From NCBI RefSeq assembly GCF_001640805.2, contig NC_066835.1:10978130-11042129 (forward strand): a DNA stretch of 64,000 nt. The letters are read 5' to 3'. The DNA is from Lates calcarifer (Eukaryota; Chordata; Actinopteri; Centropomidae). Under the pieces are notes generated by a model. The model saw nothing but the letters and a program-made list of their open reading frames with translations. It had not been told where the DNA came from and did no database searches. The translations under genes were made by a program, and so were the position numbers. This document shows, piece by piece, positions 12,901 through 23,395 of the stretch (within the stretch, counting starts at the first letter, position 1; each line of letters begins with the position of its first letter).

Positions 12901-15900
12901 AAGTTGGACCTGAAATTTTGACATTTTTTCACTCCAAACCATGACCCGCCTGCCTGTCGCGGTCACCAAAAACGGTGGTGTCAACTTTTTCAAAGAATTC
13001 AGCAAAAACCTGTCCAAATCCAAAAACCTGTCCAAATCCACTCCAAATGGCATAAACATGCCCCTGAGTGACTTTGAGCTGAAAAAGTTGGACCTGAAAT
13101 TTTGACATTTTTTCACTCCAAACCATGACCCGCCGCCTGACGCGGTCACCAAAAACGGTGGTGTCAACTTTTTCAAAGAATTCACCAAAAACCTGTCCAA
13201 ATCCAAAAACCTGTCCAAATCCACTCCAAATGGCATAAAACATGCCCCTGAGTGACTTTGAGCTGAAAAAGTTGGACCTGAAATTTTGACATTTTTTCAC
13301 TCCAAACCATGACCCGCCACCTGACGCGGTCACCAAAAACGGTGGTGTCAACTTTTTCAAAGAATTCACCAAAAACCTGTCCAAATCCACTCCAAATGGC
13401 ATAAAACATGCCCCTGAGTGACTTTGAGCTGAAAAAGTTGGACCTGAAATTTTGACATTTTTTCACTCCAAACCATGACCGCCCTGATCGCGGTCACCAA
13501 AAACGGTGGTGTCAACTTTTTCAAAGAATTCACCAAAAACCTGTCCAAATCCACTCCAAATGGCATAAAACATGCTCCTGAGTGACTTTGAGCTGAAAAA
13601 GTTGGACCTGAAATTTTGACATTTTTTCACTCCAAACCATGACCCTGTCGCGGTCACCAAAAACGGTGGTGTCAACTTTTTCAAAGAATTCACCAAAAAC
13701 CTGTCCAAATCCACTCCAAATGGCATAAAACATGCTCCTGAGTGACTTTGAGCTGAAAAAGTTGGACCTGAAATTTTGACATTTTTTCACTCCAAACCAT
13801 GACCCGCCGCCTGTCGCGGTCACCAAAAACGGTGGTGTCAACTTTTTCAAAGAATTCACCAAAAACCTGTCCAAATCCACTCCAAATGGCATAAAACATG
13901 CCCCTGAGTGACTTTGAGCTGAAAAAGTTGGACCTGAAATTTTGACATTTTTTCACTCCAAACCATGACCCTGTCGCGGTCACCAAAAACGGTGGTGTCA
14001 ACTTTTTCAAAGAATTCACCAAAAACCTGTCCAAATCCACTCCAAATGGCATAAAACATGCCCCTGAGTGACTTTGAGCTGAAAAAGTTGGACCTGAAAT
14101 TTTTGACATTTTTTCACTCCAAACCATGACCCGCCGCCTGTCGCGGTCACCAAAAACGGTGGTGTCAACTTTTTCAAAGAATTCACCAAAAACCTGTCCA
14201 AATCCACTCCAAATGGCATAAAACATGCTCCTGAGTGACTTTGAGCTGAAAAAGTTGGACCTGAAATTTTGACATTTTTTCACTCCAAACCATGACCCGC
14301 CGCCTAGTCGCGGTCACCAAAAGCGGTGGTGTCAACTTTTTCAAAGAATTCACCAAAAACCTGTCCAAATCCACTCCAAATGGCATAAAACATGCTCCTG
14401 AGTGACTTTGAGCTGAAAAAGTTGGACCTGAAATTTTGACATTTTTTCACTCCAAACCATGACCCGCCGCCTGATCGCGGTCACCAAAAACGGTGGTGTC
14501 AACTTTTTCAAAGAATTCACCAAAAAACCTGTCCAAATCCACTCCAAATGGCATAAAACATGCTCCTGAGTGACTTTGAGCTGAAAAAGTTGGACCTGAA
14601 ATTTTGACATTTTTTCACTCCAAACCATGACCGCCGCCTGTCGCGGTCACCAAAAACGGTGGTGTCAACTTTTTCAAAGAATTCACCAAAAACCTGTCCA
14701 AATCCACTCCAAATGGCATAAAACATGCCCCTGAGTGACTTTGAGCTGAAAAAGTTGGACCTGAAATTTTGACATTTTTTCACTCCAAACCATGACCCTG
14801 TCGCGGTCACCAAAAACGGTGGTGTCAACTTTTTCAAAGAATTCACCAAAAACCTGTCCAAATCCACTCCAAATGGCATAAAACATGCCCCTGAGTGACT
14901 TTGAGCTGAAAAAGTTGGACCTGAAATTTTGACATTTTTTCACTCCAAACCATGACCCGCCGCCTGTCGCGGTCACCAGAAACGGTGGTGTCAACTTTTT
15001 CAAAGAATTCAGCCAAAAACCTGTCCAAATCCAAAACCTATCCAATCCACTCCAAATGGCATAAAACATGCCCCTGAGTGACTTTGAGCTGAAAAAGTTG
15101 GACCTGAAATTTTGACATTTTTTCACTCCAAACCATGACCCGCCGCCTGTCGCAGGTCACCAAAAACGGTGGTGTCAACTTTTTCAAAGAATTCACCAAA
15201 AACCTGTCCAAATCCACTCCAAATGGCATAAAACATGCCCCTGAGTGACTTTGAGCTGAAAAAGTTGGACCTGAAATTTTGACATTTTTTCACTCCAAAC
15301 CATGACCCGCCTCCTGTCGCGGTCACCAGAAACGGTGGTGTCAACTTTTTCAAAGAATTCAGCAAAAACCTGTCCAAATCCAAAAACCTGTCCAAATCCA
15401 CTCCAAATGGCATAAAACATGCCCCTGAGTGACTTTGAGCTGAAAAGTTGGACCTGAAATTTTGACATTTTTTCACTCCAAACCATGACCCGCCTCCTGT
15501 CGCGGTCACCAGAAACGGTGGTGTCAACTTTTTCAAAGAATTCAGCCAAAAACCTGTCCAAATCCAAAACCTGTCCAAATCCACTCCAAATGGCATAAAA
15601 CATGCCCCTGAGTGACTTTGAGCTGAAAAAGTTGGACCTGAAATTTTGACATTTTTTCACTCCAAACCATGACCCGCCGCCTGTCGCGGTCACCAAAAAC
15701 GGTGGTGTCAACTTTTTCAAAGAATTCACCAAAAACCTGTCCAAATCCACTCCAAATGGCATAAAACATGCTCCTGAGTGACTTTGAGCTGAAAAAGTTG
15801 GACCTGAAATTTTGACATTTTTTCACTCCAAACCATGACCCGCCGCCTGTCGCGGTCACCAAAAACGGTGGTGTCAACTTTTTCAAAGAATTCACCAAAA

Positions 15901-18553
15901 ACCTGTCCAAATCCACTCCAAATGGCATAAAACATGCTCCTGAGTGACTTTGAGCTGAAAAAGTTGGACCTGAAATTTTGACATTTTTTCACTCCAAACC
16001 ATGACCCGCCGCCTGTCGCGGTCACCAAAAACGGTGGTGTCAACTTTTTCAAAGAATTCACCAAAAACCTGTCCAAATCCACTCCAAATGGCATAAAACA
16101 TGCTCCTGAGTGACTTTGAGCTGAAAAAGTTGGACCTGAAATTTTGACATTTTTTCACTCCAAACCATGACCCGCCGCCTGTCGCGGTCACCAAAAACGG
16201 TGGTGTCAACTTTTTCAAAGAATTCACCAAAAACCTGTCCAAATCCACTCCAAATGGCATAAAACATGCCCCTGAGTGACTTTGAGCTGAAAAAGTTGGA
16301 CCTGAAATTTTGACATTTTTTCACTCCAAACCATGACCCGCTGTCGCGGTCACCAAAAACGGTGGTGTCAACTTTTTCAAAGAATTCACCAAAAACCTGT
16401 CCAAATCCACTCCAAATGGCATAAAACATGCCCCTGAGTGACTTTGAGCTGAAAAAGTTGGACCTGAAATTTTGACATTTTTTCACTCCAAACCATGACC
16501 CGCCGCCTGTCGCGGTCACCAAAAACGGTGGTGTCAACTTTTTCAAAGAATTCACCAAAAACCTGTCCAAATCCACTCCAAATGGCATAAAACATGCTCC
16601 TGAGTGACTTTGAGCTGAAAAAGTTGGACCTGAAATTTTGACATTTTTTCACTCCAAACCATGACCCGCCGCCTATCGCGGTCACCAAAAGCGGTGGTGT
16701 CAACTTTTTCAAAGAATTCACCAAAAACCTGTCCAAATCCACTCCAAATGGCATAAAACATGCTCCTGAGTGACTTTGAGCTGAAAAAGTTGGACCTGAA
16801 ATTTTGACATTTTTTCACTCCAAACCATGACCCGCCGCCTGTCGCGGTCACCAAAAACGGTGGTGTCAACTTTTTCAAAGAATTCACCAAAAACCTGTCC
16901 AAATCCACTCCAAATGGCATAAAACATGCCCCTGAGTGACTTTGAGCTGAAAAAGTTGGACCTGAAATTTTGACATTTTTTCACTCCAAACCATGACCCG
17001 CTGTCGCGGTCACCAAAAACGGTGGTGTCAACTTTTTCAAAGAATTCACCAAAAACCTGTCCAAATCCACTCCAAATGGCATAAAACATGCCCCTGAGTG
17101 ACTTTGAGCTGAAAAAGTTGGACCTGAAATTTTGACATTTTTTCACTCCAAACCATGACCCGCCGCCTGTCGCGGTCACCAAAAACGGTGGTGTCAACTT
17201 TTTCAAAGAATTCAGCAAAAACCTGTCCAAATCCAAAAACCTGTCCAAATCCACTCCAAATGGCATAAAACATGCCCCTGAGCGACTTTGAGCTGAAAAA
17301 GTTGGACCTGAAATTTTGACATTTTTTCACTCCAAACCATGACCCGCCTCCTGTCGCGGTCACCAGAAACGGTGGTGTCAACTTTTTCAAAGAATTCAGC
17401 AAAAACCTGTCCAAATCCAAAAACCTGTCCAAGTCCACTCCAAATGGCATAAAACATGCCCCTGAGTGACTTTGAGCTGAAAAAGTTGGACCTGAAATTT
17501 TGACATTTTTTCACTCCAAACCATGACCCGCCTCCTGTCGCGGTCACCAGAAACGGTGGTGTCAACTTTTTCAAAGAATTCAGCAAAAACCTGTCCAAAT
17601 CCAAAAACCTGTCCAAATCCACTCCAAATGGCATAAAGCATGCCCCTGAGTGACTTTGAGCTGAAAAAGTTGGACCTGAAATGTTGACATTTTTTCACTC
17701 CAAACCATGACCCGCCACCTGACGCGGTCACCAAAAACGGTGGTGTCAACTTTTTCAAAGAATTCACCAAAAACCTGTCCAAATCCAAAAACCTGTCCAA
17801 ATCCACTCCAAATGGCATAAAACATGCCCCTGAGTGACTTTGAGCTGAAAAAGTTGGACCTGAAATTTTGACATTTTTTCACTCCAAACCATGACCCGCC
17901 ACCTGACGCGGTCACCAAAAACGGTGGTGTCAACTTTTTCAAAGAATTCACCAAAAACCTGTCCAAATCCACTCCAAATGGCATAAAACATGCCCCTGAG
18001 TGACTTTGAGCTGAAAAAGTTGGACCTGAAATTTTGACATTTTTTCACTCCAAACCATGACCCGCCACCTAACGCGGTCACCAAAAACGGTGGTGTCAAC
18101 TTTTTCAAAGAATTCACCAAAAACCTGTCCAAATCCACTCCAAATGGCATAAAACATGCCCCTGATTGACTTTGAGCTGAAAAAGTTGGACCTGAAATTT
18201 TGGCATTTTTTCACTCCAAACCATGACCCCGCCGCCTGTCGCGGTCACCAAAAACGGTGGTGTCAACTTTTTCAAAGAATTCACCAAAAACCTGTCCAAA
18301 TCCACTCCAAATGGCATAAAACATGCCCCTGAGTGACTTTGAGCTGAAAAAGATGGACCTGAAATTTTGACATTTTTTCACTCCAAACCATGACCCGCCG
18401 CCTGTCGCGGTCACCAGAAACGGTGGTGTCAACTTTTTCAAAGAATTCAGCAAAAACCTGTCCAAATCCAAAAACCTGTCCAAATCCACTCCAAATGGCA
18501 TAAAACATGCCCCTGAGTGACTTTGAGCTGAAAAAGTTGGACCTGAAATTTTG
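6943..18553 (-). repeat. EcoRI-type ~166 bp satellite array, major (inverted) arm
   Basis: About 69 monomers, counted by GAATTC (7007 to 18446), lie in the opposite orientation to the first arm. Intervals fall into classes of about 160-162, 166 and 184 bp. The short class lacks part of the gccgcc word in the stretch cgccgcctgtcgcggtcacc. The long class carries a second copy of aaaaacctgtccaaatcc, often together with cagaaacgg in place of caaaaacgg. Long units cluster at about 12620-13360, 15000-15720 and 17210-17940. Most monomers differ by only a few bases. Composition is richer in G+C than the flanks. A monomer of 166 bp is close to the length of DNA in a chromatosome, but no centromeric role can be claimed. 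Confidence 0.95.
16032..17214 (-). repeat. Higher-order duplication of four monomers (660 bp) inside the array
   Basis: The interval pattern 166-162-166-166 occurs twice in a row. The text at 16032-16554 is identical base for base to 16692-17214, including the shortened cccgctgtcgcgg variant. Single-base differences appear just before (16031 and 16691) and just after (16555 and 17215). This marks a recent unequal exchange or replication-slippage event. Confidence 0.85.
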
Positions 18554-18948
18554 CCTTCGAACCTTTGCAGAGGTTAATCCAGCTGCGGGTTGAATAAATA
18601 ATCATGAAAATGGCAATGGTGGATGGTTTGTATACTTAAAATATATCACAGCTGGTTGCTGTGACAGGACAGAACTGTAGCTCAGTAACAAGCCGAGGGG
18701 TGGCGGTAAAGCAACATTAGTTTCGGACGTGAAGAAGAAGAAAGCTCCGCCCTGCTCATTCGTCTCTTCCGGATAAGGCCGTACCAACGCGTTTTATTTA
18801 CTGCGGTGTATATATTTTTATCTCGTGTCATGATGTGCCATATTTTATAACTGGGACATTATAACACGCTGTTCATCTAACGGTTGACAATTTAATGTAA
18901 TTCGCAAAGACTCTTATTGAACAAAGCGAGCAGCAGTAGCATCCAGTC
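18554..18948 (+). promoter_or_regulatory. otud6b promoter and 5' UTR
   Basis: Unique sequence returns at 18554 right after the satellite. It holds a ctccgccc GC-box-like word (18745-18752) and CTTCCGG, an ETS core (18766-18772), followed by about 175 bp to the ATG at 18949. The whole unique promoter therefore has at most 395 bp between the array and the start codon. The minus-strand open frame at 18602-18787 has no recognisable content. Confidence 0.5.
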
Positions 18949-21748
18949 ATGGAGGAGACGATAGTGGAAACACCAGAGGAGCGGATGGCAAAGCAGCATC
19001 GCAAGGAAAAGAAAGATTTGCAAGGTAGCTAACCTCAGCTGTTTTCATTTGTTCTGACTTTGTAATTAAATTTTAGACTTTGCTGCCAGGTTATTTGCAT
19101 CAGCCCAGTTTAGCCACGAGCAGCGGCAACAGTAGGTAGTGTTACATGTCGTTCTTCAAGATTTCACCAGTCCATCACTAAGGATTTTAGTTGTAGGTTG
19201 AAACACACAGCTATGTCAGTCTATGGGCTGAAACTTCCAAATGTCTTGTCACTGTAGCCATACCCCGATCAGTGATGTTACAGTATGTTTTCCATGAGCC
19301 GTTAATGGCAAAATACCACATTAAGCATCACAGATTGGCGTGTGACCAGACGAGAAATGGGCTTGAAAATTATGTTCATGCACTCTATACTTCATGTACA
19401 TAAAGTAACTTGTTAAATTAATCAGTATTTATTCCAGAACTCTGTGTACTATTGTATTTTTGTTTGCAATTTACTCTATGTATACATAGATTACTGTCAT
19501 CCTTCTGAGAGCTGTATTCTGTGTTCAGTGTGTGTTAGCTTTATTCACTCAGTTTTGTGTTTCAGCTAAAATCCAGAGCATGAAAAATGCTGTCCCAAAA
19601 AATGACAAGAAAAGGAGGAAACAGTTGACAGAGGAGATTGCCAAGCTGGAGGCTGACCTCAGTCAAAAACATGAGGCGGAACTCAGGCAACTTAAATCTA
19701 CAAATGACACGAAGGTAAAGGCCTGCCAGATGATTAATGAATATCATGGCCAAGCATTAGAGCTACATTGTGAAAGGAGCAAATGCATTTAGGTACTGAG
19801 CAAAGTATTCACAGAGTGCATTTTTTCACATTTTTATATCATTTTTTCATGCTTACATGAAGCATGTTTATCAGATTAACATCAATCTGGGACATAACCA
19901 AAGCTCTCCTCACTCAATTTTTCAAGGCAGAGGAGGTGATAAATGGAGTCGAAACCATGAAGATGGAGGGTGGTGAACAAGACGAGGTCAAACAGCCACG
20001 AGTAACCAAAGCCCAGAAGAGAAGGGTGAGTTATAGGATCCCTCTCAAATAGGACAGTTTGTTTTTCCCCAACATCACGTCATTCACTGAAACAGTCAGT
20101 GTAGAAAGGAATAAGCACACTGAACACCACATTTCTGAATAATATACAAATGTCAGGACCTAAGACAATAGTACAATGGTTGTTGCATATGTTTCAACAT
20201 TTCATCTATGATTTGTTGTTTGAGTGTGTTTGCTCAGTCATGTTTTTACATTTGTAAATATATATTTTTTAAATGAACCTCTCCAGGACAAGAAGGCTGC
20301 CCAGGAGAAGGAGAGGGAGAGCAGGATAGCAGAGGCTGAGGTACAGAACCTGCAGGGTGTGAGGCACCAGGAGGGTTTGAAGCTGGCTCAGAAACTCGCC
20401 CAGCAACAGCTTCAGATCAAAGAAATTTCATCTGACGGCCACTGCATGTACCGTGCCATTGAAGACCAGCTGTCACAACGATCAAAGGTACATGTGATTA
20501 TGGGAATATTATAGCTGTAGCTGTGCTTTGAATACCTTATCAGAAATGTGATAAGCAAAAGTATGCAGTCTAGAGTTGCTACAGTTGAAAATGGTAATGT
20601 CTACCAGGGTTTATACACAAAGAGTACACATTAATGTTCTGTTTACTCTAGCCTGGGTTAACCATGAGTGTAAAAGAACTGCGGTCCCATACTGCTGAGC
20701 ACATGAGAAGCCATGCTGATGACTTCCTGCCTTTCCTCACCAACCCCAACACTGGTGACATGTACTCAACAGGTAACACTGTTATCTTTGCTTTGGTAAA
20801 ACATCAATGGTAGCCATAGATATTCCATTTAGAAAGAAATTATGTGTATGCACAGTATTCATGCAAATGTTTGTGGGTGTATTGCTTGCCAGATGAGTTT
20901 GAGAAATACTGCAATGAAGTAGAGCACACAGCAGCATGGGGTGGACAACTTGAGGTGAGCTGTTTGAGTTTTGTCACAGATACCACTGCATTGTTGCTCC
21001 TTTCTCTTCACAATGATTATTGTTCTTGTCTTTTACCCACCAGCTGCAAGCTTTGACCCAAGTTCTCCACTTGCCAATACAAGTGATCCAGGCTGACTCC
21101 CCAGCTATAAAAATTGGGGAGGAATACAACAGTGAACCTATCACCCTTGTGTATGTTGTCAGTATGTTGTTATTTGTATGGGGCTCAAGTTGTATCAGCT
21201 TAGTTTAGAAAATATACACTGCAAGTCAGTAGAAAAATTATCTTAATATATGAAGCTGAAAACATTACATCAACATTAGACACTGGTTGGAATTACAATA
21301 GCACACACAGACAATAGCAGACACATAGAATGGCAAACCAGGCAATATGTATATTGTAATTTTTGCCGACTGCAAATTTAAATGTAATCTGTAACTATGT
21401 AAAATGAGGATTTATGAAAGGCTCAACAAAAGACATCTCTCATGGAGCATGCTGCTCATCAGATCAGATCCTCATGTAATTACATAATTGTATAATCATG
21501 ACTAACACTCAGCACACTAAAACAGTTGTAGATGCAAAAACCTGTATAACTCTAATCTATGCTTGAATTGTATTAAATGACAGGTACTGGTGCAGCTTTT
21601 CAAAATTTTGAGCTTTATCTAAGAGACTTTGACTCACAGAATTTATTTTCTCATTGTTTGCAGCTACATGCGTCATGCCTATGGACTAGGAGAGCACTAC
21701 AATTCTGTGGAGCAGCTAAAGGACCCAGTCAATACGGAAGCCAGCTGA
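18949..21748 (+). CDS. otud6b: OTU-domain deubiquitinase Otud6b, complete, 8 exons
   Basis: Otud6b is a cysteine deubiquitinase of the OTU family; the human protein is linked to protein synthesis control and proteasome function. Coding exons are 18949-19024, 19566-19714, 19927-20025, 20287-20487, 20652-20772, 20893-20954, 21044-21150 and 21664-21748. They add to 900 bases, 299 residues, against about 293 in human. The N-terminal half is charged and coiled-coil-like ([20 protein letters not shown], then KAQKRR). The OTU domain carries the catalytic cysteine in [14 protein letters not shown], then [28 protein letters not shown], and the catalytic histidine in [11 protein letters not shown]. The exon 7 donor gives the phase needed to join exon 8 as VYMRHAYG. 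All junctions are GT-AG and in frame, with no indel. It lies divergent to rab5a across the satellite. Confidence 0.96.
19025..19565 (+). other. otud6b intron 1
   Basis: A 541 bp intron with a GTAGCT donor and a TTTCAG acceptor. No other feature was seen in it. Confidence 0.8.
21151..21663 (+). other. otud6b intron 7
   Basis: A 513 bp AT-rich intron with a GTATGT donor and a TTGCAG acceptor. No other feature was seen in it. Confidence 0.8.
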
Positions 21749-23395
21749 GAGACAGTTTAGTCTTGGAGTGACATAAATCATTCATGTGTAATGCAGAGAG
21801 TGCTCAAACCACTCACACCAAGGATCCCTAAATACAAATGTATTTGAAAGAGTGGATTGCACTAATGAACAATAACATAGACAGAAAATTAACGTGTTAA
21901 TGATTTTACATTGGACACCCTTGGTCGATCCAAATGACCCCATGGGTGCCCCTGCAGCTAGTTTTGGGACACAGTGGTGTTACACGTAAGCAAATCCACT
22001 TGGGCAGGACAGGATGGGAGTAGATGATGTTGGTCATGCATGTCACTCAACCAAAGGAGTCCTGAGTGGTTGTTGAACTTTTGCTGTGTTCTTGGAAGGA
22101 ACTGAGTTGTTGAATCTGTAAATCATATCAATGTTACATAAACAAATGCAATACTAATGAGATTGAGTTTTGTCAGTTCTAGGAAATAAGTGATGTTTTG
22201 TTCTATACAAGTGGTCATCAGGAGGCAGACGTACATCCATAAGTCCTTAAATAATAAATATTGGTCTTCTGCAATGGCACAGCAGCATTTCAAAAAACAC
22301 ATTTGGAAAACATAATGCAGAACATTTAAGATTATGGAAAGGGTGAGACAATGCTTCATTGACTGGACAGGACCAAAGTCAATACTTAGTTGATATCATG
22401 ATATCAATGAAATGCAGCTATGCAGCAGAAGTGATTCTCCACATGGAAAGCTCTACCATAAGCTCTCAAATGTCAGACCAACAATATCACATGAAATTAC
22501 AATTCTGCATGTTTAAACAGAACCAACTATCATAGTCCTCACAAATTTAGTTAATGTGCTGATACAGGTAGGATCATCTAGCTTAGAAAAATAACAGCTA
22601 AAGTATTGGTTGCATCCACATTTATGCTATTAGTTATAGTTCCCTCAAACAATATAACGAGACACTACACAATGTAAACAAATTAACCATTAAGGAGAAC
22701 ACATTGCTCCAAGTGACACACATAGACTGGTATACAGTATGTATGCTATATAGTCTATGATCAGACACCGTGGTGAACTTTTAGGTTGCATATTTGACTC
22801 TGGATCTCTGGAAGAAAATGCAGATTTTTCCATAAAAATACTCATATAAAATGGAGGGTGCACTAAAATACAATACAAAGATGTGTGTCATAGTTGTCCA
22901 GTGTATTAATACTGTTTGGCATTGGTCCTAAGACATGGAAGCTACTGACAAAGATGATTTTCCATGGAAATATTCAATAAAACACACTAAACTCCAATAA
23001 AACAATACAGTGTGTCTTTGTTGTCCAGTTTAGCAATCAAACATGAAAGCCATAAAAAAAAACTGCAATTATCCTCCACTGAAATATTAATTTAGCCAAC
23101 AGTGGCTGAAACTAAGGGTAGAAACAAAGTTATACTTCCCATACAAATTTTAACATTGGTGTCATGTATGCCTTTGGGAAACTACACAAATACTGGAGGA
23201 CTACATCTATCATACCTGTCTATAATCAAACACTCATTGCTTTGTATTTTCCATGATGTTGGAAAATGCAGTGCTAAACAATTGTTATACTCGCCTGTCA
23301 CCACTAGAGATCGCCACTGACGCACAGGAAAACGTCGCCGGAAAGCTTCTTGTCGTCATAGAAACGTGAAGGAGAAGACTTGGTCGGTTTAGCAA
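21749..23395 (+). other. otud6b 3' UTR and lrrc69 promoter
   Basis: AATAAA signals occur near 22253, 22977 and 22996, so the otud6b 3' UTR could end near 22270 or near 23015. A perfect 18 bp palindrome (TTGATATCATGATATCAA) lies at 22390-22407. Two diverged copies of a segment of 120-150 bp are visible at about 22790-22905 and 22930-23040. The last ~100 bases before the lrrc69 ATG are richer in CpG and hold CCGGAAA (23338-23344), an ETS-like word. No coding exon was seen. Confidence 0.5.

Noticed and set aside
5855..18508. Dozens of open frames of 60-285 codons inside the satellite, all sharing motifs such as MPFGVDLDRFL and FFEKVDTTVFGD
   Set aside because: They are the 166 bp monomer read in rotating frames (166 is one more than a multiple of three). 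The stops all fall in one frame of the monomer by chance, at a number not unusual for this length. There is no start context, no domain and no codon signal.
5987..18553. CRISPR-like array
   Set aside because: The repeats are contiguous 166 bp monomers without unique spacers, in a vertebrate genome.
18602..18787. 61-codon minus-strand frame in the otud6b promoter
   Set aside because: It has no motif and overlaps the GC-box and ETS words of the likely promoter.
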